Assembly: GCA_001510575.1 (NCBI GenBank)
Contig: LNGK01000005.1
Coordinates: 2,115,234 to 2,179,233 of the forward strand
Origin: Knoxdaviesia capensis
Lineage: Eukaryota > Ascomycota > Sordariomycetes > Microascales > Gondwanamycetaceae
DNA length: 64,000 nucleotides
Reading direction: 5' to 3'
In this document: positions 46,905 to 59,022 of the stretch, in pieces
How the letters are laid out: every line of letters begins with the position of its first letter
How positions within the stretch are numbered: position 1 is the first letter of the stretch
Position numbers and translations under genes: made by a program
The notes under the pieces: model-generated
The model's input: the letters and a program-made list of their open reading frames with translations, nothing else
Databases searched by the model: none
Told to the model about the DNA's origin: nothing

Positions 46905-47775
46905 TCAGACAAAAGCCGAGTTGGCAGCTGCCAATATCTCAGCTTTGCGTATCTCTGCCAAGCTCCCGCTTGCTTCATCAAGTTCAACAGACCCCTGCGC
47001 CGAGATCTCCTGCGACAGGGTCGCAACATCGAGGCTCGCAAGCCCCTCGAGAACACGGCGCGCCTTGTCAACCTGGGCGTTGATTGCAGAGGTTTCCGCG
47101 CGCACGCGATCGAGCCGATCCTGCATCATCGCGATCGCCTGTTCGCGAGCCTGGTGCGGCCGGTACTCGTTCAAGATGTGGTGGAAATTGATGAAGAGCG
47201 TGCGAATGTCGTCGCCCTTGGCCTCCGCCTGTTTCGGATCGATGCTGAGGATTCCGGAGAGCTCGAGGAAGTTGAGAAGGAGGGACTTGGCGAGTCGCTT
47301 CAGTTCCGATGCCCGATCGGTGTGCTTTCCGCTCCGGCTGGTGTCGGCCTCCGACGATTCGGACACCAGGCGGTTGATGCCTTGCTCTTCGAGGGATGGG
47401 AGTTTGTCGTCCAGCTTTTCGAGTCCTTCAGGTCAGCCAAGCTCAGAACAGTAGGATTGCGATTATGGCTCGGAGTCAAAGGGCAAACGCGGAGTTTATT
47501 ACCGAGTACTGGCTTCCAAACACACGCCACCGGCCATCAAGCGGCTCTGTGGGAGGTTGTAGGTACACCAATTCGTCTGGAAGGCTGTCGAGGCGGATGA
47601 ACAAGCTACCCTCTCGAGATTGAGGGGCAGGGGTGTCGCCGAGAGCCGCAGCCCGCAGTGCATTTATTCTGTCGACATTCGAACTCGTGAATGCACGCCA
47701 GAAGGGTGGGGGGTCAGGAAGGCGTCCGGCTAACGCATTCCTGGATTTCTGGTTTGCCTCTCCGGCTTCGTTCAT
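46905..47775 (-). CDS. med7: Mediator complex subunit 7
   Basis: Exons 47775-47503 and 47414-46905 join to 260 residues. Med7 signatures are clear: PPPFWRAFT near the N-terminus, LPDELVYLQPP, RWRVFGSQYS, and in exon 2 LKRLAKSLLLNFLELSGILS and TLFINFHHILNEYRPHQARE. A C-terminal coiled coil follows, which in yeast pairs with Med21. The protein is part of the Mediator middle module in the nucleus. The intron (47415-47502) has an unusual acceptor, GAAAAG, with little pyrimidine tract, but only this choice restores LDDKLPSLEEQGI in frame. The gene shares an upstream region with the ZNF830-like gene. Confidence 0.93.
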
Positions 47776-48416
47776 GGCTGAAGGTGTGGTGTGAATATAT
47801 GGTGGTTTGTTTAGGAAAAGAAAAAAAAAAAGACGGCAGGTCTCGCCAAATGTTGACCATGAGTCTTGTGCTTGAGCCTGACCTGGAAGCTTCATTGGGA
47901 TTAAGATATGATTGGCCTAGATTTTCTATTTGTACATATTAGCACGTGATGATACTGAGACAATGCCATTGTTAGGGTTAGGGTTGGTGACCTTTTTCAA
48001 GGTTTGCTATTGGGCGTGTTCAAACAAGGAAGACATCATGCATGCTATCTCTTCTCTCGGTAGGCTTGTCCCATCCATGCGTATCCACAAGAGGGCATGG
48101 CAACAAACAACAGAATCTGATATTTATATCAAACTATCTTTCAATTACGGTATAATATATTCTCCTATCTCGTTTCAATTTATCCTAAGAGACCTGATCG
48201 GTAAAACTACGGTCTAGAAGCTCCCTGGTTACCCTTGCTTTTCCATTTATACCTAACCAGGTCTAGAAAGTCTCTAGTGCTGAGGGTACGATATAAATTT
48301 ATGATTACACTTCCTATGTCTGTTACTTTTGTCCTCTGTAAATAACAACCGAGCTCTCAGACCATCCATCGTGTTTGTAGCATCATCATCTCCCTTACGA
48401 ACCTCCCAGCTTCGAA
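47776..48416. promoter_or_regulatory. Divergent promoter, med7 / ZNF830-like gene
   Basis: These 641 bases lie between divergent ATGs. They hold a CACGTG at 47943-47948 and a double telomere-like unit (47972-47989) close to it. The other sequence is AT-rich. No gene is seen. Confidence 0.5.
47972..47989 (+). promoter_or_regulatory. TTAGGG-type motif in housekeeping promoter
   Basis: GTTAGGGTTAGGGTTGG contains two TTAGGG units. In fungi such short units in promoters are bound by Tbf1/Teb1-type factors. Use here is inferred. Confidence 0.4.
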
Positions 48417-49679
48417 ATGGCGGACGTCAGATCCCTCTTGCGACAGCATCAAGCTTCCCGACGAATCACTCACCCCCTCGCCGTGTACTCCGACTCCGGA
48501 AAGCTGTCATGCAAAGTATGCCACGAGCCCATCAAGTTCGACACCCTGTGGGATGCCCATCTTCGGAGCAGTCTTCACCGCCAGGCAATCCTTGGGACGA
48601 CCCAATCAACCAGCTCCGAACGACGCTCGAAACGGCGGCTCGAAGATGACGATGACGGAGGCGAAGCGGCGAACGGACCCCAATCCGTGGAGGACTCTCA
48701 ACGGACTGTGAGCCGAAAGCGCAGCCGGGCGGATTTCGAGCCTTTGGCCTTGGCCCAGGCGGCTGTCCCTTCTCCGACATTGGAGGAGTCCACCACCCCC
48801 GACAGACCGACCCATGACCCCGATAGCATGTCAGACCAAGAAGTCACACCGCCCACATACTCTAATGGCCGAAGAGTCAGCCATAGCGCCATCAGCCAAC
48901 GGCCTGGCCATTCCAGACGCCTGTCTTTGACGCCCGTGGCTGGGGTGGAAATCCAGATCCCTTCAAGACCGGCTACTCCCCGAGATGCCACACCTTCCGC
49001 CGGCCTATTTAGCAACAGTTCGTCATCGACCACCCAGTCGATCCAACGCACATCATCGAAGCTTGCCGACCTGGTCGAAGCAGCCACGACACCGACTGAT
49101 ACCACGCCACAATTGATTCTCACGACAGCAGTGAATTCTGCCGAATCCTCCCATACCGCGGTGGTCGACGAAGATGAATGGGCGGCCTTTGAGGCCGATA
49201 TCGCAAGCAGCGAGGCCTTGCCGGGGGGCCTGAGCGATTCTGCGGTCATTTCTCGTGCGCCAATGACGGCCGAGGAGTCATCTGCTGCGAAGGCGGAGGC
49301 GGCGGCGGCAATGGCGGCCGCCAATGAGCCCCCAGAGGAAGATGCTCTGATTCGGACCCGGGATGAGAAGGAAGAGGCAACAAGAGCACTGGAGGCGGAG
49401 TTTGAAGAGATGCATGAGCTCGAGCTCAGCGTCCAGGAGCTTAAACAGAAGCGAGAGGCTATTCGCCAACGGGCATCGACACTGGATCTCGCAAAGACCG
49501 GCAGGAAGCAGGGCTTGATCATCAGCGCCGAGAAGGAGAATGCAGGAGCTGGTGCTACACCACGACCTTCTCAGGAGAATGCATCCGCTTCAGGCGATCT
49601 TGGAGACACGGATGATGATGATGATTATGATGAAGATGATGACGACTGGGGTGGATTTCGCTCTCGGACAGTCGCATAG
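48417..49679 (+). CDS. ZNF830/CCDC16-like C2H2 zinc-finger coiled-coil protein
   Basis: This is a single exon of 420 residues. The N-terminus MADVRSLLRQHQASRRI and the zinc finger with C32, C35, H48 and H54 (LSCKVCHEPIKFDTLWDAH) match the ZNF830 (coiled-coil domain 16) family. A Ser/Thr/Pro-rich middle region follows. A charged coiled coil spans about 313-365 (ATRALEAEFEEMHELELSV), and the protein ends with an Asp-rich block and DDDWGGFRSR. Human ZNF830 is linked to the XAB2 pre-mRNA splicing complex, so a nuclear splicing or genome-stability role is likely. The start is the first ATG after the stop-rich leader. Confidence 0.87.
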   Translation: MADVRSLLRQHQASRRITHPLAVYSDSGKLSCKVCHEPIKFDTLWDAHLRSSLHRQAILGTTQSTSSERRSKRRLEDDDDGGEAANGPQSVEDSQRTVSRKRSRADFEPLALAQAAVPSPTLEESTTPDRPTHDPDSMSDQEVTPPTYSNGRRVSHSAISQRPGHSRRLSLTPVAGVEIQIPSRPATPRDATPSAGLFSNSSSSTTQSIQRTSSKLADLVEAATTPTDTTPQLILTTAVNSAESSHTAVVDEDEWAAFEADIASSEALPGGLSDSAVISRAPMTAEESSAAKAEAAAAMAAANEPPEEDALIRTRDEKEEATRALEAEFEEMHELELSVQELKQKREAIRQRASTLDLAKTGRKQGLIISAEKENAGAGATPRPSQENASASGDLGDTDDDDDYDEDDDDWGGFRSRTVA

Positions 49680-50059
49680 TAGGACGGAACACCAGTACTA
49701 GGCTGGATACTGTCCATCGTCCTTCAATTATTATCTGCAAAGCACTATGTATATTATCGGGGTTCAAGGCGTTTCTGCGTTTACTAAAAGAGGAGGGGCT
49801 TTCTGGTTTCCTCCCGTTACATGTAAAGTAAATCTTGTCATGAATTGATCTATGATGATGATCTAGACTTTAGCGACTATAGAGCTGTTTGATCATTCAT
49901 GATATGGGTTGGAAAACATGCTACTTCATATTACGTTGATGGAATTCTGGAGACAGATGGAGAGACCTTCTGCCACCCAAAGCCAGCCGTATGAGGGCTT
50001 GACGAAAGGCCTGGGGTTAAACACAGAAGACAAGAGCATCTGGTACTGGCCGACACAGT
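49680..50059. other. Convergent intergenic, ZNF830-like / F-box gene
   Basis: These 380 bases between stop codons are probably 3' UTRs. No gene is seen. Confidence 0.6.
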
Positions 50060-51278
50060 TTATGCTGTTTCTCCACGGGATATTCTTTCCCAGTACTTTC
50101 GTAGCCTCCACACACGGCCTACACCCGCACTCTCTTCTCGTTGGCGGACGCCTTCAGCACGAATGTTGACCTGGCACTTGAAAGAACCTCCCACCCAACG
50201 GCGCATGGTATCTTTTACATGCTCGCGCTCAACAGCTCTCTTGCGGGAAATAATGGCTGGGGACAGTAGCACCGACGACATCCCAGGGACACATTCACGG
50301 GGGAGGACACATCGCTGGACCAGGACCTCGACGGGAGGGCGTGCAGCTAGCCGGCGGGCGAGGATGATGGAGGCTAGAGAGCGTGCCAGCTGGCGGGATG
50401 CAACAGAGGTGCGGGTCAGAAAGATGGAGCGCGCAATCAGGTCAGCCAGAGTTGGCCGGGCTGGCGACCAGAGCAAGGGAGGGAGCTGTAACCGAACACG
50501 CCTAAGCCTGTAGTGGTGTACGACGGGTGCAAGGACGAGGCTTCTAAGGAGATGGCAAGTCTGCAGTGTATGTAAAAGTCTGGTTAGCAGGGTCGGACCC
50601 CCACCCTCAACCCTCAGCCCCCGCCGGTGCCAAAGAGAACAATTAACAAAGAAAAACAGTTTGCAGAACGAAAGAAGGTCAGGCATCATCAAGGTCGGTT
50701 CTAATGTATCGTTGCCGGGCCGAGAGAGAGAGAGAGGAAAACATGGAGAACGTGACTACGGAAAGGTCCTAGTAAGGGGCGAATGAAGCAAGCAGAACGT
50801 GAACTGTGTACGAAATACATACCCGAGACAGAGAAAGGAGGTCGTTCACATCCAGGGACGAGATAACCTGGCAGAGCACCTCGTTGGGCAGGTCAGCTAA
50901 GGAGTAGACTGACGCTGCGGGAATTTCCTGGCGAGGAGCGAGGACGGGGACACCATCCGGGACGCCCAGAACATCCATGGGAGAGGAGGAATGACTGGTA
51001 CCAAATGCGGATGATGGGGGACAGCAGTGGCACCGAGGTTCTCCGCCCTTAGGTTGGGCATCAATGTGATATAGATGCAGCTTGCACGGAGGAGCCAAGT
51101 GTACCGGAGTACTTGAGGTGGTGTCTGCACCAGCAGCTTCACCTGATAAGGAAGCTGCAGCGGCAGGAGGGTGGCTCTCGGCAGCAGGACTGAAGGGGGT
51201 AGAGCGAGATGGAAGCACCATAGTCCGGGGGTCCTCTTCGATGGACTCCAAAAAGTGATGGCTCAGCCAGCGGTCCAT
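50060..51278 (-). CDS. F-box protein of unknown target
   Basis: Exons 51278-50823 and 50560-50060 join in phase 0 to 318 residues. The intron of 262 nt has donor GTATGT and acceptor TGCAG. The F-box is about residues 126-165: SLADLPNEVLCQVISSLDVN then DLLSLSRTCHLLRSL, which spans the splice site. The N-terminal half is Ser/Pro/Ala-rich and disordered, with a Cys-rich patch (PRCHCCPP). The C-terminal half is Arg/Leu-rich and ends KYWERISRGETA. No WD40 or leucine-rich repeats are seen, so the target is unknown. F-box proteins recruit substrates to SCF ubiquitin ligases through Skp1. I chose the start MDRWLSHHF. A longer frame upstream enters Phe-rich translation of a pyrimidine tract. Confidence 0.82.
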
Positions 51279-51580
51279 TGTGGGACTTTGACCAGAGAGA
51301 AAAAGAAAAGAAAAAAGAGGAGTTCGTGAGAATATCACACAGCCAAGACTGCGTGGCGTTCAAGTGTTGTCTCAATAACACGATGTTGGAGGAAGAAGTA
51401 CAGTTCACGCACGAATGACGACACGGGAAGCAGTATACGGGAGGGATGGCTGTGAGGATACAAAGCTACCGGAACAAGCAAGTCGGGTGGGAGAGAGCCC
51501 GGGTGTGAGTGGGTGAGTGGGCGAGGGAGTGAGACACACAGGAAGAGAGAGAGCAAGAGGTAGAGTAGTAGTGGGAAAGG

Positions 51581-51581
<1 letters not shown>

Positions 51582-51630
<49 letters not shown>
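51582..51630. repeat. (GA)n-(GACA)n microsatellite
   Basis: About 17 GA units run directly into GACA units. On the minus strand this is a CT/TGTC pyrimidine tract about 300-350 bases upstream of the F-box start codon. Confidence 0.9.
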
Positions 51631-52875
51631 AAGTGCGAGAGAGACGGGGAGATGGAGATGGAGAAGCGGATCCACAGTTGGAACAGCAGGAGAGCTTGCT
51701 TGATGGATGGTGGACTGTATAACAGCGTTTGCTCATGCCAACTGGATAAACAGCAGCATATGTGGCAAGCGGATGCACCACCGCATCCCCGTCCAGTCGA
51801 CCCAAGAGTGCCCAGTGGCGAGGGGGCGTTTTGAATCACCTACGATGGGAGAGTGGGAGAGTGGGAGAGGGCCAGTCGGGGCAGTCTAGGACGAAAAAAG
51901 ACAAGAGAGGAAAAAACGAGATGTTGGAGGAAAGGTGGGCTGATTGACGTGAGTGGTGCTCAGCGATGTTTACATGTTGACGAAAGAAGACCAGAGACAG
52001 CGTGGGAAGGAAGAAACCGAAGACGACACTGCTCTGAGGGGCGTGTGGGAAACCGGCGGGTGATATCAGGAGAGACGAAGGGTGTAGTGAGTGGACGCTG
52101 CACGGGTGTTATGCAACACACAGGTTCGAAGTCCGGCACGGCCGTATGGGAGGGCGTATGGATAGAAAAAAGGACAAGCAAACAGCGATATCTTCAGAAA
52201 GAAGGAGGATGTGCCCGTGCGGGTTCCCTGGTGCATGAGTGTCTCGCTGTCCACAGCCTCCTGGGATATCGGCACAGCAAAGCTGGACGTCTGTAGAGAG
52301 TGCCTTTACTTGCGTGGACTGCGGGAAAAGCCCTCAGCTACTCTCTTTCTTGGAGGTTGTCGGTTCGTCGGGCACGGATAGACCAGGAGCGAGAGGAAGG
52401 GAATGAGGAACAACGGCCAAAGAAAGACAGGCCAGGCTTTGAGGAGCCGATGTACCACCCGTCCAGAGGAAAAAGAAAAAAGGGAAAAAGAAAAAAAAAA
52501 GAGGGCGGAGGGGGTATGGAATGACAAGTCAAATCAGACGCCTGGAGGAGGGAGGTCTCAATAAGAGGCCGGCCGACACCAAAATTGGAGCAGGGTTGGC
52601 TTGAGAACAGCACAGCCGAAAGTACACTGAATCTGCTGGACCAGAAGCTATTTCCGGTATGGATCGGATTCTAGAATACTTTGGAGGCCAAGCACCAGCA
52701 AGAAGAAAAGACGGGGTTTGTTGGCCGTTCGGAGGGGAAACAACTGGATTTAGACATGTTAGTATGTGATGATGGGTGGAGGGGAGTGAGTGACTGAACA
52801 GTTCGGGAATGAGACACACGACACGTACGAGAGGAAGTCGGTAAAGAGAGAGAGGAGGAGGCCGTTTCTATTCGG

Positions 52876-52957
52876 TATAAATATATACTGTATATATATA
52901 TATATATTAAACGAAAAGATAACTGTCGATGTCGTGGAATATATATATATATATATA
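52876..52957. repeat. Two alternating TA tracts
   Basis: TA tracts lie at about 52876-52909 and 52939-52957. The first contains TATATACTGTATATATATAT, also found at about 490-510. Confidence 0.8.
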
Positions 52958-54490
52958 AATATGAAGCTTTGAAATGCCCGGAAGACAGACCGAGGGTTTA
53001 TTTAACATGGAACATGAGAGCGGCCGAAAATTAAACGGCTGCCTTGGACGCGATAAGATTGACTGACGCAAGTTCTTGGAGTTTGGGATGGCGGTGGCTT
53101 GGTTGGTCAGTGTAATTTTCGGTTGACGGCATCGCTCATCACACCGACAAGCAAAAAAAACAAACCCAAGACACCTGGACAGCCGCTTTTGTGCAGCAAA
53201 TCAGGGGCCGGTGGGAGGATTCAAAGCGCAAGAAACAAGGCGCGAAGTCAGAGAGGTATTGCAGAGTATTCTTATGCTGTGTGGAAATGGCGTCAATTCC
53301 ACGATCGGATTTCAAGGGGAAGGGAAAAAAAGATAAAAAATAAAAAATGATAAAACACCCGAGAATTTCGTAGCCCGCCACGCGTATTCACCGCCTCGAG
53401 GTTGAATTATTGTCCACGGCGAGAGTGATCGCGGTTCAGAGACAGACCGAGGACAGACTGAATGTCCCCATGATGCTGTTAGTGGTTTATATGCACGGGA
53501 CGTGTGTCTCACTAACAGGGGTTTGCGACACGCGCCTGAGCTCCGACGAATTGTGAGACATCATGGCCTCGTGTTAAGGGTTCGGCAATCTCCAGCCGAA
53601 GAGCAAGTTTGGCGGTTGGTTCTCTTCGCGTTTATATTGAATAGGCCACCGGCCGGTGCTAAAGAGCAAAACGCAGTTGACGAGCTTCTTCTCCCGGCTT
53701 GGACTGCCGGCGTTCCCGGACTAACACTCTCCGTTTCGGCGGCTAAGGCTTTGGGGTGAGTCCTTGCAGAATCATCACCACACGTCCACGAAAATGTTCC
53801 AAAATTCTAGTCTATTTCTTGCCCCATCTGCTCGGACCGACAAATTGGACACTTTGGCTCAATGGTTCAAGTGCAGGAAATGCCCGTCTAATGTGCTGTG
53901 TTCCTAGGTTGAGAGGTTGGCTTGCACATCTTACACACAGCTCGTGTTCGAACGTGAACCAGTTCCTTTGCATTGCTCGCCGTTTCATTTTCTTCTACGT
54001 GTAAGTCCCAGAGACACTACCTTTCTCAACGTATTTTTGAATGTTACATTCAGGTGTTGGTTGCGGCCAACGCTCACGAGCATGCACACACGTCCGTGTG
54101 GAGCATACGCCGAAGCTACATGTGTCCCTGATCGCAGATCAACACCAGCAGCCGTCGCTCTACCTGGATTCCGATCTGCTTTCTCGTTTAGCTCTACGAG
54201 CATAGATCAAGTCGCCCGGCCCGCAATGCTTGATGGCTGAACCCAAGCCATTCCCCCCAAGAACAAACCGGGAGGGGCGGGGTGGGTGAGTGCTCGTTGT
54301 CTTCAAGTTCCACTTCGTTAGAAAAGACAATCTGCCACGAGAGAGTGAATAACACACAACCATCACAGGTTTAGGCACCGATGTGACGAGGGGGCGAGAC
54401 TAACCACGCGTGGCTGGTTTGCTATTAGCCACTGATGTGTTGTCGAGGTGGCCGCATAACATGCGGCCATCATGGGATGCAACTGAGACA

Positions 54491-54540
54491 TACATACTGT
54501 ACATACTGTACATATGAACAGTACATACAGTACAAGTACA
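54491..54540. repeat. CTGTA/TACAG pentamer cluster with inverted halves
   Basis: Two CATACTGTA units are followed by two inverted ACAGTACAT-type units around CATATG, so the block can fold as a hairpin. It is the same pentamer as at 4.1-5.9 kb. Confidence 0.75.
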
Positions 54541-55355
54541 TGCCCAGGTTGGCACATACATGCAGACATGGTACCCTTTCCTGGCAAGAGGAAAGAGTAT
54601 CTGCAACTCCGGATGGAGCTGTTCGTGTGTTCGCTGTCAGTCAAACAAACCTCATGCCTGTAAACACCACACACCCTCCCGCTATGTTCCATTAATTGCC
54701 GGTTCTATACCTATGATGCAGTTTGGTGGCCAGCAGGGTTTCTCCACGGTGGTGAGGCGATCGTTCCCTGGTAGTTGAAAGTCTGTGTTGTCTACCCTCT
54801 GTGTGTTGTCCAAGCGTTCCCACACCGACTACGGTTTTATATCTGGAGGCATCGCCACCTTTGATTGGAAGCGCGAACCAGCTCTGCAAGAAGCTGGTCC
54901 AACTGCCGAGTTTCCCCTATTGGCCACTTGCAATGACAGGAACCCCCAATAGCCTGCGATCGAGACATTCGCATTGAAACATATTGCAAAGGAACATGCA
55001 TAGGCACTTACTGTACATACAAGCGAACATAGAAACAAAATATAAATAAAATCGCCAGTGCAACGCGTCGCGGGTTGCCCTCTGACTTGTCGTAAGCGAT
55101 GCAGCCGTTTCTGCGGCCGGGTTGCGAGCGTAACATGCATACGTGTTTAACCTGGATATCTGATACGGTGGACAGTTGCATTGGACGATTTGCAACGGCC
55201 GGCCGATCTGTGTTTTTTTTTTTTTTTTTCGAGGCTGGCTTTTGCTGCTCTGCTCAGCTGGTTTTGTTCGCCAGGCCATCCCAGCTTCTCATAGTGCCGG
55301 CATCATCTCTGAACACCACACCACCCATGTCGTATAACGCGGGCTTTGGGCACAA

Positions 55356-55411
55356 TCTCTCTCGCTCTCTCTCGCTCTCTCTCGCTCTCTCTCTGTCTGT
55401 CTGTCTGTCTC
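55356..55411. repeat. (CTCTCTCG)n-(CTGT)n microsatellite
   Basis: Several eight-base CTCTCTCG units run into CTGT units. It is roughly the reverse complement of the (GA)n-(GACA)n block at 51582, 3.7 kb away. Confidence 0.85.
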
Positions 55412-58400
55412 GGGCTTACCGCTGTTGGACGGGCTCTGGTTTAAAAACAATTATGCACAGTAGAAGTTGTGGACAAAAATAAAAAATGCATGGACTTGTT
55501 TGTTGCCTGTGACCAGCCCGCGGCCCGGCCCGGGAACTCATTGCACACCCCCTTGCTGCTTGGTCCTGACCTGATGTTATATTTCGACATTGCATTCTCG
55601 TTCCAACCACACATGCCGTGACAGGCCTTGTCGTAATTGCTGGTCCAATAGATTATTGTTCCTGGCCTGTCTCTAACATGGCCCGCCTCTCTGGACCTTC
55701 GGAGCCGCCCTATAGAAAGTAAGCTCTTAACCGCCTGGTTGTTGCGAAACAGATTTGATTCAGACGGCCACAACAGTAAGGATTTATATTTATATTTTAA
55801 CTCTATATTTTTTTTAGAACAAAGAAGAAGAAGAAGAAGAAGAAATCACAGACAGCACCGCATGAGCCTCGCCTGGACGACAAATATTGGGGCACAAACG
55901 GGCTGGCTGCATGTGTCCAGTGAAAAGCGCTCAAGTATCCGCCCCGTGTTTTCTATATCGCCGGAATTATAGAGCATGGATCCCCCGCCAAAGGAAGAGA
56001 GATGTGCTTTCACACAAACCGCGCGCTGACAGTCTGTCTGTCTGTCGTCTCTTTGCTTTCAGTCCACCTCCCGATATACGATACGAGTAGGATACCAGAC
56101 TGGAATCTTTGCATGCACAGCCACGTAGCTCGCTGAACGGAACTGTTCTGTCAATAATCCTCGCTTCTGTGAGCTGGCATTCGAGTCTGGCTCTGGTCTT
56201 CCACGGCTCCTGCAGGGCCTTGCTCCCACGCAAACAATCCTATCCCCTTTTCAGGTGCAGACCGTGAATCGAACGTGCTTCGCCTTGATATCCGTCCATA
56301 CAGAAGTAGATGTGGATGTACATAGCTGGTGAGTGTGTGCATGCAGAGAAGAGTCCATAATAAGCATGTGCGAAATTCCAGCATGCACGTACTCTGTGTG
56401 CTCCCGAAGCCCGCACTGCATGAAATAATCGCCAAAAGTCCAAATTCCGGCCATACCCATGCGGGACAGGGCGGGGCAAACACCACTGGAAGACATTTTG
56501 ATCATGCCTGTTCATATTTCCCCTCCAATGCTCCCTATACGAAGCCCGAGCCTGTCTGGGACGCCGTTTTGAATGCTGCAAACTCCTCTATCCAGTCATG
56601 ATGGGCAAAATAGGCGCGCTGGGAACCCTGGCCAGATACCCACAGTCTGATGATAACTCTCGAACCCCCCTGATATCTTTTTGGCCGGGTCGTCTTATAA
56701 AAAAACTCCTGTTAATTCGGCCTAGCCACGGACTACAGAACGTCGGGCTTGCAGATCTTGGGGGGGAAGGGGAGGCGTTCTGGAATGAGGAGTCGGTGGT
56801 GAAAAGACCTGCATGTCCTTTTTGTCGCACTACCACTAACACCAAAAAAAATGAACAAACATGTCTGCCGTTGTTATATGGACATGCCCGCATACACACG
56901 ACTCAAGTGCTTCCTACGGCCACTATCCGCATGTACATGCCTTTCACACACTGATATTTTACTCTTCCTTACACCGTTGATCCTGCTGCATGGGTGGGAA
57001 GGTCACTTAGAGCTGCCTTTCCTTGGTAAGATACTTGAGCCGGCGGCTCTCTAATCGCACGCCCCCATGTTATTCAGACGCCATTGATATATGTAACTGT
57101 AAAAATAAATGCTTTTGTACATACACGCACCTACCTATACGGTTGCATGTAGGCTGGCATTTTACCGCACTTCAACTGATACTTACAGCCATCCCTCCCA
57201 CTGTATGTTCAGTATTTGCAACAATGAACTGATGTGTATGTTGGACAGCCAGCCTCTGCCCACCCACCCAAATGCCAGCGGCCGGGGAAGTGACCGGAGA
57301 CGGCGGCCAAGATGCAGATATCCCGCCCCTGGGCCTTGAACGCGAACGTTCAATCGAACAGGACCCTTGCCTTTCACCGAAAACTTTGATCTCAAAAGGG
57401 GAAGGACTGGTGTAATGTAGGGGCGTTTGCATAAGAGAAAGTTCAAGGCTCTCCCACGCCCTTGTGTGTGTGGAAAGATGGAGGGGGGTGGGGGCGTGTG
57501 TGTATATCGGCTTGCTGCTACAATCGTCTTAAGGCTGCTGCCCTCCTTGTTTTTTCCCCGGTTTGGGGGGTAGTGGGCGTGCCGCAGACTGAGCTTACCC
57601 TCTTTGCATGCTGTGTTAATGCTCCCCGTGCGGGAGCTGCAGAGTGTACGTGAGAATGTAATTTGTGTGTTGTCAAGCGTTCTTATCACCAATGGTTATT
57701 AGGCGGTATCAAGGACGCAAGCTGGACAGCAACCCGTTCTTGAAAGAGGGTACAGACGGTATTATTGAGGCTCGATAGACTGACATACCCGGACCTGTTA
57801 GTGCCCCCCTCCCGTTGATCCTCAAAAACATGGTAGGGTGGCACGAATTTGTGGTTCATGTGGAACTAGAATGGCCCGTCACCGATAGCTCCCAAGGTGC
57901 TCAAGCATGCAGAGGAGATGCGTGTCTCACATGGACCAGACTTGACAATGGATGAAGTGACTCTGGGCAGGGAACATGGCTAACGCAGCAGATGGCAATA
58001 GCCACAGGAGTGGTATGGGTGGTACTGTGCCTGTAGGTGGTGGCATTTGGCGAGTGAGTATGACGGTTCGGAGTTTGATCTTGATGTGCTGATCCTTTCC
58101 CACTGCAAAGGAACACGAAAACTTGAGCAGCCGGCGGCGTACGGAGGGAGGGGAGGGGAGGGGCGGGAGGAAGAGGCAACTCTATCCCGGGGTCTCAAAA
58201 GGTCCATCAAAACGTGCATTCAGAAAAGATGTGACCATGCTTGGCCACCATGCAGCCTTCTGCCGCACCCACGGCCTGAGTGACTGGCCTGGCCCGTTAG
58301 TTCTGCTGCTGGTGGTGAGGCCATTCCGGAAGCCACAGTGTCAAACTGGATTAATCCAAGATCCAAAACAACCAACCAAAACCGGGATGAAGAATAAAAT

Positions 58401-59014
58401 ACGAAATACACACCTAATTTCTGCCTCCAGGATACAGTACTTCAGAATGACCACTTGGGCCACCACCCACCCAAACTTGGTCTCCTTCCGAGTTCCCTAC
58501 GCCCCCCCCCCCTCGGTGGGGAAAATGGAGTAGCAAAAACTCATGCATCAACGTGGCAATCAGGCAGTGAGTCCGGAGCTAGTCTGCAGATACAGATGTC
58601 GAATCAAAACACAGCTGCCAGCGGAGTCAAACTAGGGTATACAAAGAAACAAATCTTTCGAGAAGCCCAGCCTGTATGTGTGTGTCCTGTCCTGGGTGGT
58701 AAGGGAGGGGGGGGGTGGAACGAAGAAAGACGCAATGCAGGTCCTTGGGGGGATATGAAGTCGGAGGCCGTTGAGAAAAGGTTGAGTGATAATAGTCTGG
58801 CCATGTCCGAGCTAACGTGGGTGGTGTCGGGACACCCACAGACACTGCAAGTCAGGAGGGAAAGGGGTAAAGTGCTCAACCGTAGACTCATGGTGTGTGC
58901 GCCGAAGTGGTTGCAGGAGAGAGAAACCAAAAAAAATGGCTTGTCAGTATGGGAGCCAATGTTCTCAAATTGTCTTTGACACTTTGCTTCTCTTTTCCAG
59001 CCTGACCGACAAAC

Positions 59015-59022
59015 TATATAAG
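59015..59022 (+). promoter_or_regulatory. TATA box, candidate promoter of the 59867 gene
   Basis: TATATAAG is followed by CT-rich sequence from about 59040 to 59240, the pattern of a strong fungal promoter. If it serves the gene at 59867, the leader is about 0.8 kb, perhaps with an intron. Confidence 0.4.

Noticed and set aside
47960..47995. TTAGGG units as a telomere fusion scar
   Set aside because: There are only two units, inside a short housekeeping promoter and far from any repeat-rich break, so a factor-binding motif is more likely.
53853..53960. tRNA-like boxes (TGGCTCAATGG and GTTCGAAC)
   Set aside because: A- and B-box-like words are present, but the T-arm and acceptor stems do not pair, so no cloverleaf forms.
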